Both the position numbers and the translations under genes were made by a program. From CAZUDO01 sp964618895 (GTDB lineage Bacteria; Desulfobacterota; Binatia; DP-6), in assembly GCA_964618895.1 (NCBI GenBank), contig CAZUDO010000124.1, positions 33,181-97,180 on the forward strand: a stretch of 64,000 nt of DNA, given 5' to 3'. Below are positions 26,541 to 34,269 of the stretch, in pieces (positions within the stretch are counted from its first letter, which is position 1; each line of letters begins with the position of its first letter). The notes beneath the pieces are model-generated. The model did not search any database, was not told the origin of the DNA, and was given only the letters and a program-made list of their open reading frames with translations.

Positions 26541-27835
26541 GCGCCTTCGACCGTCGCCCCCAACTCGGCCAGGCGGGCGAAGAAGCCGGGGAACGACACC
26601 TCGGCACACTGCGGGTCGTCGATCTCGATGCCCTCGTCGGCCATCAGCGCGGCGACGGCGAACGCCATCGCGATGCGATGATCGCCTCCGGTCACGATCC
26701 TGCCGCCGCGGAACCGCCGGCCCCCGCTGCCGACGATCACGAGCCCATCCGCGGTCGTGCGCACGGGGACTCCGAGGTTGCCGAGTTGGGCGAGGGCCGC
26801 CAGACGATCGCTCTCCTTCACACGCAGCTCCCCGGCGCCAGCAATCGTGGTCTCCCCCTCGGCCACCGCCGCGGCGACGCACAGGATGGGCAGCTCGTCG
26901 ATGGCCGCGGGCACCTCGCTGGCGCCGATCGCCGTCGCGCGCAGCCGGGCGGCGCGTACGCGCAGCCGGGCGCGTGGCTCGAACGTGTCGCCGTGCATCG
27001 CCTCCCGAGTGATGGCCGCCCCCATGCGGTCGAGAATGGCGAGGCACGCGGTGCGGGTGGGATTCACCCCGACCGCCTCCAGGCAGAGCTCCGAACCGGC
27101 GACGATCGACGCCGCGACCAGGAAGAACGCCGCCGACGAGATGTCGCCCGGCAAGGAGAGGGTCGTCCCGCGCAGGGGTTGCCCCCCGTCGAGGACGAGT
27201 GCGCCGTCCTCGCGCTCGAGACGCACCCCGAAGCGCGGCAGCATGCGCTCGGTGTGATCGCGGCTGGGGAGTGGTTCGCGCACCCGCGTGGTTCCGCGCG
27301 CCCGCAATCCCGCCAGCAGGACGGCCGACTTCACCTGCGCGCTTGCCACGGGGAGTGTCCAGTCGACGGCGGAGAGCGTGGCGCCTCGGATGCGCATCGG
27401 GGCATGCCCCGCGGTGGTCTCCACCGTCGCCCCCATCGCCCGTAACGGTGCGGCCACCCGCTCCATGGGTCGCCGGCGGAGCGACGCATCGCCGTCGAGG
27501 TGTGTCTCGCCGGGCGCTCCCGCGATCAGCCCGGCGAGGAGCCGCATGGTCGTGCCCGAATTCCCACAGTCGACGGTCACGCCGCTGCCCGCCAGGGTGG
27601 GGCCCTGCCCGTCCAGGCGCACGACCGCCCCGTCCCGCTCGGCACGCACGCCGAGCGCCCGCACCGCACCGAGGGTCGAGAGCACGTCGGCGCCGCCGGG
27701 GAACTCCGTCACCACGGTCGGTCCCTCGGCGAGCGCACCCAGCAGGAGCGCCCGATGCGCCAGCGACTTGTCGCCGGGGACGGAGAGCGTCGCCTGCAAG
27801 CCGGACCGGGACGGACCGATGCGCACGGCGCCCAC
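26537..27835 (-). CDS. aroA: 3-Phosphoshikimate 1-carboxyvinyltransferase (EPSP synthase)
   Basis: 432 residues. Conserved EPSPS motifs are PGDKSLAHRALLLGALAEG, CGNSGTTMRLLAG, ASAQVKSAVLLAGL and IKE-like LRVKESDRLAAL. It makes EPSP from shikimate-3-phosphate and PEP for aromatic amino-acid synthesis. A GTG at 27835 overlaps the tyrA TAG by one base; another in-frame GTG lies at 27826 (VRIGPSRSG), and either is possible. It precedes cmk. Confidence 0.94.
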   Translation of the reverse strand: MGAVRIGPSRSGLQATLSVPGDKSLAHRALLLGALAEGPTVVTEFPGGADVLSTLGAVRALGVRAERDGAVVRLDGQGPTLAGSGVTVDCGNSGTTMRLLAGLIAGAPGETHLDGDASLRRRPMERVAAPLRAMGATVETTAGHAPMRIRGATLSAVDWTLPVASAQVKSAVLLAGLRARGTTRVREPLPSRDHTERMLPRFGVRLEREDGALVLDGGQPLRGTTLSLPGDISSAAFFLVAASIVAGSELCLEAVGVNPTRTACLAILDRMGAAITREAMHGDTFEPRARLRVRAARLRATAIGASEVPAAIDELPILCVAAAVAEGETTIAGAGELRVKESDRLAALAQLGNLGVPVRTTADGLVIVGSGGRRFRGGRIVTGGDHRIAMAFAVAALMADEGIEIDDPQCAEVSFPGFFARLAELGATVEGA

Positions 27836-28710
27836 TACGTCTCCGGGTCCCCGCCGAGCCGCTGGCGAAGGGCGCGTGCCGACGCCAAGGCGGATTCCAG
27901 CCGTGGGCCATCGCCCGCTGCCACGAGCCCCTCGAGGGTGTCGAGGGCGGCCCGGAACTCGGCCAACGCCGCGCGCACGGCCGGCGTGTTGGCGAGCGCG
28001 ATGTCGCGCCACACCTCGGGGCGGCTGGCGGCGATGCGGGTGGTGTCGCGCAGCCCACTGCCGGCGTAGTCGAGCGCGCTCCGGCCCGCGACATGCGCAC
28101 CGCCCGCCGCAGCCATCAACGCGTACGCCACCAGATGCGGCGCATGGGAGACCCGCGCCAGGATGGCGTCGTGGTCATCGGGAGCCATCTCCTCGACCTG
28201 CATGCCGACGCCCTCCCAGAGGGCCCGGACCCGCTCGATGGCGGATCGATCGGTCGTGGGCGTCCGCGTGATGATGCACCGATGGTCGCGAAAGAGATCG
28301 ACACGCGCGGCACCGGCGCCGGACTCCTCGCTGCCGGCGATGGGATGCGCGCCCACCACGGGTCCCACTCCCGCCCACGCCTCCTCGAGCGCGCGCACGA
28401 CCGATGCCTTCACGCTCCCCACGTCCGTGAGGAGCGTGCCCGCGGGCACGTGCGGGCGGAGCGCTTCGGCCACCTGGCGACACGCGCCCACGGGCACGGC
28501 CAGCACGATCGCATCCACGGCTCCCACCGCCGCCGGCTCGCGTGCCACGCGGTCGATCAACCCGCGCTCCCGTGCGACGCGCAGGTTGGCTTCGCTGCGA
28601 CCGAGGCCCACCACCTCCCCGACCAGACCGGCCGCCCGTGCGGCCGCCGCCAGGGAGCCGCCGATCAAGCCGACCCCCACGATCGCGAGCCGTGCGAACA
28701 GGGGCTTCAT
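27835..28710 (-). CDS. tyrA: Prephenate dehydrogenase
   Basis: 291 residues, single-domain TyrA without chorismate mutase. The N-terminal Rossmann motif is AIVGVGLIGGSLAAAARAAG, then DAIVLAVPVGACRQV and the prephenate-binding GAHPIAGSEESGAGAA. It oxidatively decarboxylates prephenate to 4-hydroxyphenylpyruvate. The ATG at 28710 overlaps the hisC stop (ATGA). Confidence 0.94.
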   Translation of the reverse strand: MKPLFARLAIVGVGLIGGSLAAAARAAGLVGEVVGLGRSEANLRVARERGLIDRVAREPAAVGAVDAIVLAVPVGACRQVAEALRPHVPAGTLLTDVGSVKASVVRALEEAWAGVGPVVGAHPIAGSEESGAGAARVDLFRDHRCIITRTPTTDRSAIERVRALWEGVGMQVEEMAPDDHDAILARVSHAPHLVAYALMAAAGGAHVAGRSALDYAGSGLRDTTRIAASRPEVWRDIALANTPAVRAALAEFRAALDTLEGLVAAGDGPRLESALASARALRQRLGGDPET

Positions 28711-29810
28711 GTCGCCTCGAGGACACCCGCCAGCGCGTCGACCAGGCGACGGTTCTCCTCCGGTAGCCCGACGGTTACCCGTACGTACTCGGGGAACCCG
28801 TACACGCCCACCGGCCGCACGATCACCCCCCGCCGCAGCAAGGCATCGTAGACCCGCGCCCCCTGTCCGACCCGAACGAGGACGAAGTTGGCCGCGCTCG
28901 GCACGTAGCTCAGGCCGAGTCGCCGGAACGCGTCGGTCAGGTACGCCATCCCCTCGCGATTGATCGCCAGCGTTCGGCGCACGTGCTCGTCGTCCTCGAG
29001 GGCCGCCAGCGCACCCACCAGGGCGAGCGCATTGACGTTGAAGGGTTGACGGATGCGGCTGATGACATCGGCGACCGCGGGCGGCGCGATGGCATACCCG
29101 ATCCGCAGCCCGGCCAGGCCGTAGAGCTTCGAAAACGTCCGCAACGAGACCACCGGCGCGCGCCCGGCACCCCGCCCGGCGATGGTGTCGGGATACTCCG
29201 GATCCTCGACGTATTCTGCGTAGGCGTCGTCCGCGACCACGATCACGTGCGGCGGTACGCCACGCAGAAACGCCTCCCATGTCCCGCGGCGGACGATGGT
29301 GCCGGTCGGGTTGTTCGGGTTGGCCACGAAAACGACGCGCGTTCGGGGCGTGATCGCGTCCGCCATGGCCTCCAGATCGTGTGTGAAGTCGCGCAGCGGC
29401 ACGAGGCGCGGCACGCCGCCGGCGGCCTGCACCAGCAGGCGGTAGACGACGAAGGCCTGATCGGCCATCACCGCCTCGTCCCCCGGACGAACGAAGCCCC
29501 GGACCAGCAGCTCGATCATCTCGTTCGAGCCGTTCCCGACCATGATCTCGTCCTGCGTGACCCCCCACCGCGCGGCGAGCCGGCGCCTCAAGTAGAACGC
29601 CGACCCGTCCGGATACCGATGGAGTGTCGGCAGAGCGGCCGCGATCGCCGCCAGGGCCTTCGGGGACGGGCCGAGCGGATTCTCGTTGGAGGCGAGCTTG
29701 ATCGAATCCTGGATGCCGAACTCGCGTTCGACCTCTTCGATCGGTTTCCCGGGCGGATACGGCGTGAGCGTCCGGATCCACTCGGGGACCAGCGCGGTCA
29801 CGTCCGTCAT
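28707..29810 (-). CDS. hisC: Histidinol-phosphate/aromatic aminotransferase
   Basis: 367 residues, fold-type I PLP enzyme. The PLP lysine is in SLRTFSKLYGLAGLRIGYAI, and PNNPTGTIV and SNENPLGPSP are intact. In this operon context (pheA-hisC-tyrA-aroA) it most likely transaminates phenylpyruvate and 4-hydroxyphenylpyruvate, and perhaps also histidinol phosphate. The ATG at 29810 overlaps the TGA of a 15-codon mini-cistron created by a 44-bp duplication. Confidence 0.93.
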   Translation of the reverse strand: MTDVTALVPEWIRTLTPYPPGKPIEEVEREFGIQDSIKLASNENPLGPSPKALAAIAAALPTLHRYPDGSAFYLRRRLAARWGVTQDEIMVGNGSNEMIELLVRGFVRPGDEAVMADQAFVVYRLLVQAAGGVPRLVPLRDFTHDLEAMADAITPRTRVVFVANPNNPTGTIVRRGTWEAFLRGVPPHVIVVADDAYAEYVEDPEYPDTIAGRGAGRAPVVSLRTFSKLYGLAGLRIGYAIAPPAVADVISRIRQPFNVNALALVGALAALEDDEHVRRTLAINREGMAYLTDAFRRLGLSYVPSAANFVLVRVGQGARVYDALLRRGVIVRPVGVYGFPEYVRVTVGLPEENRRLVDALAGVLEAT

Positions 29811-29891
29811 GCGGTCGGCTCCGGTGCCGCGGGATGCAATCCCACCGCCGTCATGCGGTCGGCTCCGGTGCCGCGGGATACGATCCCAACA
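29804..29891. repeat. 44-bp tandem duplication of the pheA/hisC junction
   Basis: Copies at 29804-29847 and 29848-29891. The first 32 bp of each copy are identical; the last 12 bp have diverged. Each copy carries one stop/start (ATGA) junction, so the gene boundary itself was duplicated. Confidence 0.85.
29807..29854 (-). CDS. 15-codon mini-cistron between pheA and hisC
   Basis: An ATG at 29852-29854 overlaps the pheA TGA (29851-29853) and runs 15 codons to a TGA (29807-29809) that overlaps the hisC ATG (29808-29810). The peptide would be MTAVGLHPAAPEPTA; its last residues repeat the pheA C-terminus because the DNA is duplicated. It is not a His/Phe-rich attenuator peptide. Whether it is translated is unknown, but the ATGA spacing would let ribosomes terminate and reinitiate through it. 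Confidence 0.35.
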   Translation of the reverse strand: MTAVGLHPAAPEPTA

Positions 29892-30945
29892 CCTTCAGCC
29901 GCAGCGCACTGCGCGCCACGCCTGCCAGCGCGCGTTCGACCCGCGGCTCGCGCCGGTGCCCTTTCAGGTCGAGGAAGAAGACGTACTCCCACGGACGTCC
30001 CCGCAGGGGCCGGGATTCGATCTTGATCAGGTCGATGCGATGCGACGCGAACGGTCGCAGCATGTGGGAGAGGATGCCCACCTCGTCCCGCACGCTGAAC
30101 AGAATCGACGTCTTGTCGTCCCCGCTCGGCGCGGGTGCGTCATGCACAGCGAGGACGACGAAGCGGGTCAGGTTGCCGGCGTCGTCCTGGATGCCGCGCG
30201 CCAGCACCGCGAGCCCGTAGGCCTCGGCGGCCGCCTCGGCGGCGATGGCTGCCACCCCACGCTGCGCGCCGGCCAGCTCGGCCGCGCGCGCGTTGCTGGC
30301 CGCCTGCTCGGTCGCCACCGCCGGCAGGTTGCTGGCGAGCCACTGCCGGCACTGTGCGAGCGCCTGCGGATGCGCCACCACGCGGCGCACGGTCGTGAGC
30401 GTCGTCCCGCGCCGGGCGAGCAGGCAGTGGCGGACCGGCAGGGACACCTCGGCACAGATGCGGAGCGGAGACTCGGCCAGGAGGTCCAGCGTGTGCGCGA
30501 CCATGCCCTCGGTCGAGTTCTCGACCGGCACCACCCCGACGTTGGCCCGCTCGGTCTCCACGTCGTGAAAGACATCGGCGATGGTCCCGACCGGCCGGTA
30601 TGCGGCACTGACGCCGAAGAGTTGTCGCGCCGCGAGGTGGGTGTAGGTGGCTTCGGGGCCGAGATAGGCGACCTGTACCCGCTGCTCGAGATTGCGTGAG
30701 GCTGAGATGATCTCCCGGAATATTCCGCGCACCGAGCGCTCGCCGAGCGGCCCTCCGTTGGTGCGCACCAGACGCGCGAGCACACTCTTCTCGCGTCCCG
30801 GGTCGTAGACGTGGGCCTGGCGGCGCACCTTTTGCGCCCCGATCGCCAGCACGACACGTGCACGACGATTGAGGAGGCGCAGCAGCTGATCGTCGATGCG
30901 GTCGATCTGCCGACGGAGCGCGGGAATCGAGGCCTTGCGCAGCAT
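29851..30945 (-). CDS. pheA: Chorismate mutase / prephenate dehydratase (P-protein)
   Basis: 364 residues. The N-terminal AroQ chorismate mutase is LRRQIDRIDDQLLRLLNRRA; the prephenate dehydratase domain is VAYLGPEATYTHLAARQLFG through GNLTRFVVL (TRF motif); the C-terminal ACT domain carries IKIESRPLRGRPWEYVFF (ESRP), the Phe-feedback site. It therefore converts chorismate to phenylpyruvate and is probably inhibited by Phe. The ATG at 30945 lacks a clear ribosome binding site, and an in-frame TTG lies upstream at 30990. It is the first gene of the aromatic operon. Confidence 0.93.
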   Translation of the reverse strand: MLRKASIPALRRQIDRIDDQLLRLLNRRARVVLAIGAQKVRRQAHVYDPGREKSVLARLVRTNGGPLGERSVRGIFREIISASRNLEQRVQVAYLGPEATYTHLAARQLFGVSAAYRPVGTIADVFHDVETERANVGVVPVENSTEGMVAHTLDLLAESPLRICAEVSLPVRHCLLARRGTTLTTVRRVVAHPQALAQCRQWLASNLPAVATEQAASNARAAELAGAQRGVAAIAAEAAAEAYGLAVLARGIQDDAGNLTRFVVLAVHDAPAPSGDDKTSILFSVRDEVGILSHMLRPFASHRIDLIKIESRPLRGRPWEYVFFLDLKGHRREPRVERALAGVARSALRLKVLGSYPAAPEPTA

Positions 30946-31068
30946 GCAGCGCTCGGCGGGTCGTCTAGCGTGGGGCTGGCGGTTTTGCAAACTTGGGCGC
31001 GCGTTGCACGCGCCGGCTCACCGCGTTCGCGCACACCGACGCTGCGGGTTCTCTCGGAACGTCGATCG

Positions 31069-32250
31069 TCAGGGCAGGCAGGCAGCGAGGGGCGGCGCCA
31101 GGGCATCCACCGCCTTGTACGACGTCCCGGGCGTGAACGTGCGCGTGCCCCCGAACTGAAGGCAGTAGGTCTTGCCGCCGAGCGTGAGCAGCGCACGGAC
31201 GGGTGTGGGATCCGTCGTCAGCGTATGCCCCAGGAGCGGGCCCTTGCCGACCACCTTCACCACCTTCCCGGGCTTCACCACGACCGTCTTGATGGGGCCA
31301 TGCAGGTGCGCGCGGTCGACGTACTTGTACCCGAGGTTGTCGCCGGGATCGCTCACCGTCTGCCAGCTCGCCTGGTCGAGCACGTACGTGATGTCGAACT
31401 GGTCGCCGCCGACGGCATAGAGGTGCACCCTGCTCGGGTGCAGGGTCGGATCGTCGGTCGAGCCATTGCCGCCGCCCAGATCGCTCGCCGGATCTTTCGA
31501 CAACAGCGTGAGCGACGTGTTCTCGGGCTCGGCATTCACCTTGAGCACCAGCTTCTTGCCGAGCAACCGCTGCTGCGGGACCGGCGAGCACGGGCCGAAG
31601 CCGCCGGTCTCGCCAGCGAAGTTGGTTGGCGTCGGACACTCGTACGTGAAATCCACCGAGGTGTCGTCGCTATCGCCGATGCGTGACAGGCTGTGGGTTC
31701 CGGTCCCCGCCGCCAGCCCGGTCGGGGTCCCGGTGCCGGGCAGCATGGGCCCGGTGTACGGCCCGTAGGCGACGCAATCGACGTAGTTCTTGTGGGGTGG
31801 GACGCCCTCGGTCAGGAGCGCAGGGTCCCAGGTGCCGGGATCCACTGGGGGCAGGACGCCGGGCGCTCCCCAACACACCATCCCGCACCCGGACAGCAGC
31901 CCCGGCGAAAACGTGTAGTCCGGATGGACGCCGGTGGCGGCAAAGAAGGTCGCGTCGTCGGGGCTGGCGAGGATCCACGAATGATCGGCGGTCAGCGGAT
32001 CGGGCAAGTCCGTCGCCAGCGCCGTGAGCACGGTGGCGACCATCCCAGTGCAGTTGAAGGCGGTCAGACGGGTGTTGGCCACCAGGTCTTGCGAGTTGTT
32101 GTCGACGGAGATCTCGACGTACTGGAGGTTCGGGTTCCCGCCGACGCCCGACATCACCTCGGAGATGTGCGCCAGATGAAACAGCGCGGATGCGGGCCTG
32201 GCCGCCAGCAACCCGAGCACCGAGCCCAGTAGCGCCACCGTGCGCAACAT
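31069..32250 (-). CDS. Exported protein with lamin-tail-like N-terminal region
   Basis: 393 residues, ATG at 32250 behind GGAAGGA, preferred over an in-frame TTG at 32280. Signal peptide MLRTVALLGSVLGLLAARPASA. The mature N-terminus HISEVMSGVGGNPNLQYVEI resembles the start of lamin-tail (LTD) domains of secreted bacterial proteins, and HSWILASP fits that fold. The C-terminal half is beta-rich with two Cys near the end (GGKTYCLQFGG, AACLP). No anchor or protease motif is visible. A tentative promoter is at 32270-32299. Cell-surface or secreted function is inferred; the substrate is unknown. Confidence 0.62.
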   Translation of the reverse strand: MLRTVALLGSVLGLLAARPASALFHLAHISEVMSGVGGNPNLQYVEISVDNNSQDLVANTRLTAFNCTGMVATVLTALATDLPDPLTADHSWILASPDDATFFAATGVHPDYTFSPGLLSGCGMVCWGAPGVLPPVDPGTWDPALLTEGVPPHKNYVDCVAYGPYTGPMLPGTGTPTGLAAGTGTHSLSRIGDSDDTSVDFTYECPTPTNFAGETGGFGPCSPVPQQRLLGKKLVLKVNAEPENTSLTLLSKDPASDLGGGNGSTDDPTLHPSRVHLYAVGGDQFDITYVLDQASWQTVSDPGDNLGYKYVDRAHLHGPIKTVVVKPGKVVKVVGKGPLLGHTLTTDPTPVRALLTLGGKTYCLQFGGTRTFTPGTSYKAVDALAPPLAACLP

Positions 32251-32269
32251 GCGGATCCTTCCGGGACTA

Positions 32270-32299
32270 CCCTTACTCAAGGTCGACGCACGCTGTCAA
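32270..32299 (-). promoter_or_regulatory. Possible promoter of the LTD-like exported protein gene
   Basis: On the - strand, a perfect -35 TTGACA (32294-32299), 18-bp spacer and weak -10 TAAGGG (32270-32275), ending 19 bp before the ATG at 32250. Confidence 0.35.
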
Positions 32300-32323
32300 A
32301 GGAAAAATCGACGAAACGATGTC

Positions 32324-33316
32324 TCAAACTGGCGCCAAGCCGGTCCCGAGGCCGCGGTAGCGGGCGTAGCGACGGGCCAGTAGGTCGGCGCCCGACAGCG
32401 TACGCAGCTCGCCCAGATGGCGTTCGATCGCCCGTCCGAGCAGTGCCGCGGCCCGCGTCGGTTGGCGGTGGGCACCCCCGCCCGGCTCGGGGACGATCTC
32501 GTCCACCACATCGGCGGCGCCGAGGTCGCTGGCCGTCAGGCGAAGGATGGCGGCGCTACGGGCCACCGAAGCATCCGTGCGCTCACGAAACAGGATCGAG
32601 GCACATCCCTCGGGCGAGATCACGGAGTACCACGCCAGCTCCTGCATCAGCACCCGATCGGCGAGTGCCAGGGCGAGCGCCCCTCCACTCCCCCCTTCCC
32701 CGATCACCACGCTCACCACCGGGACAGGCAATGAGGCCAGCGTCCGTAGGCTGGTCGCGATCGCCTCTGCCTGCCCGCGTTCCTCGGCGCCGATCCCGGG
32801 GTAGGCGCCCTGCGTGTCGACGAACGTCAACACCGGTCGTCCGAAGCGCTCCGCCATCTCGAACAACCGGACGGCCTTCCGGTAGCCCTCGGGGAGCGGC
32901 ATGCCGTGGTTGCGCGCCAGCCGTTCGGCGTGCGTGCGCGGACGCTGCTGCGCCACCACCATGACCGCCTGCCCGCGAAAGCGGGCCGGGCCCCCCACGA
33001 TGGCCCCGTCGTCACCGAAGCGCCGGTCACCATGCAGCTCGACGAAATCGCGACACAGCGCGCCCAGATAGTCGAGCGCCGACGGCCGATCCGGGTGACG
33101 TGAGAGCTGTACGCGCTCCCAGGGGGTGAGACCGGCGAGGAGCTCGCGCTGCACGCGGCGGCGCTCGCGCCGCAGCCGCGCCAGGCGGTGGCCGGCTCCC
33201 GTGCCGGGCACCGCGTCCGCGAGGCGCGCGATCGCCGCGTCCAGGGGCGCCAGCGGTCGCTCGAACGCCAGATAGGTCGGTGCGTGACCGCGGAGGGTCA
33301 CCCGCGACGCGGCCAT
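32324..33316 (-). CDS. accA: Acetyl-CoA carboxylase carboxyltransferase subunit alpha
   Basis: 330 residues. Motifs of AccA are LSRHPDRPSALDYLGAL, DRRFGDDGAIVGGPARFRG and PVVSVVIGEGGSGGALALAL. With AccD it transfers carboxyl from biotin to acetyl-CoA, making malonyl-CoA for fatty acids and hence lipid A. The ATG at 33316 overlaps the miaA stop (TGATG). accD is not in the window. It is the last gene of the mutL-miaA-accA run. Confidence 0.93.
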   Translation of the reverse strand: MAASRVTLRGHAPTYLAFERPLAPLDAAIARLADAVPGTGAGHRLARLRRERRRVQRELLAGLTPWERVQLSRHPDRPSALDYLGALCRDFVELHGDRRFGDDGAIVGGPARFRGQAVMVVAQQRPRTHAERLARNHGMPLPEGYRKAVRLFEMAERFGRPVLTFVDTQGAYPGIGAEERGQAEAIATSLRTLASLPVPVVSVVIGEGGSGGALALALADRVLMQELAWYSVISPEGCASILFRERTDASVARSAAILRLTASDLGAADVVDEIVPEPGGGAHRQPTRAAALLGRAIERHLGELRTLSGADLLARRYARYRGLGTGLAPV

Positions 33317-34269
33317 CACGCCGCCGCGGGCGCGGGCCGCGTCCCGCTGGCCAGGAACGCCTCCGCCACGACCATGATCGCGACGGTATCCTCGTCCGGG
33401 TGGCGCCAGACGATGTCGGCGTCGCGCCGGAACCAGGTCCGCTGGCGCTTGGCGAAACGACGGGTCGCTTCGACGGTCGCCGTGAGCGCCGTCGTGATGT
33501 CCGTCCGCCCCTCCGCGCAGGCGAGCATCTCGGCATAGCCGATGGCCCCCAGCCCCGGCATGCCGGGTTCGAGCCCACGGCGTCGCAGGCTGCGCACCTC
33601 GTCCAGCCACCCGGCGGCCACCATCGCCCGGGCACGCGCGGCGATGCGCGCGGCAAGCTCGTCCGGTGGACGCCCGAGCCCGAGCACCAGGGCGTCGTAG
33701 CGTGTGTCCGCGAAGCGATGTCGTTGCTGCCACTCCGACAGCCGAACCCCGGTGGCCAGCGCCACTTCCAGCGCCCGGATGGTGCGGACCGCGTCGCGCG
33801 GGGCGATCCGGGCCGCCGCCACCGGATCGAGCGCGGCGAGCCCGCGATGCAGCGCCGGTCTCCCGCGCGCCGCCAGAACGTGTCCGAGGGCCGCGCGCAG
33901 CACCGGCACCCGTGGCGGTGCCGGACACAGCCCGTGCAACAGGGCGCGCACGTAGAGACCGGTGCCGCCGACGACCAGCGCGTGCCGCCCACGCCGGCAC
34001 ACGTCGGCGATGGCCACATCGGCCAGGTCGCGAAAGCGGGCGGCATCGAACGGCGTCCCGGGGTCGACGAGGTCGAGTCCGTGATGCGGGACGCGCGCCT
34101 GCTCGGCTGGCGTCGGTTTGGCCGTCCCGATGTCCAGGCCGCGGTAGACCTGGCGCGAGTCGGCGGACACGATCTCGGCCCCGAGCCGCTCTGCCAGCTC
34201 GACCGCCAACGCGCTCTTGCCGACCGCCGTCGGGCCGACCAGACACACGATCCGCGGCCGGCCGGTCAT
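33316..34269 (-). CDS. miaA: tRNA dimethylallyltransferase MiaA
   Basis: 317 residues. P-loop LVGPTAVGKSALA, substrate motif VSADSRQVYRGLDIGTAKP, and the tRNA-binding C-terminal region with FAKRQRTWFRRDAD. It adds dimethylallyl to A37 of tRNAs reading UNN codons. The ATG at 34269 overlaps the mutL stop (ATGA), matching the common mutL-miaA order. Confidence 0.94.
   Translation of the reverse strand: MTGRPRIVCLVGPTAVGKSALAVELAERLGAEIVSADSRQVYRGLDIGTAKPTPAEQARVPHHGLDLVDPGTPFDAARFRDLADVAIADVCRRGRHALVVGGTGLYVRALLHGLCPAPPRVPVLRAALGHVLAARGRPALHRGLAALDPVAAARIAPRDAVRTIRALEVALATGVRLSEWQQRHRFADTRYDALVLGLGRPPDELAARIAARARAMVAAGWLDEVRSLRRRGLEPGMPGLGAIGYAEMLACAEGRTDITTALTATVEATRRFAKRQRTWFRRDADIVWRHPDEDTVAIMVVAEAFLASGTRPAPAAA

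Noticed and set aside
29807..29854. Leader peptide/attenuator for hisC
   Set aside because: The peptide has one His and no Phe or Tyr run, and I see no terminator hairpin; the structure is explained by duplication.
30946..31068. Riboswitch or T-box upstream of pheA
   Set aside because: Only short GC hairpins are visible; no T-box motif, no aptamer-like conserved core.
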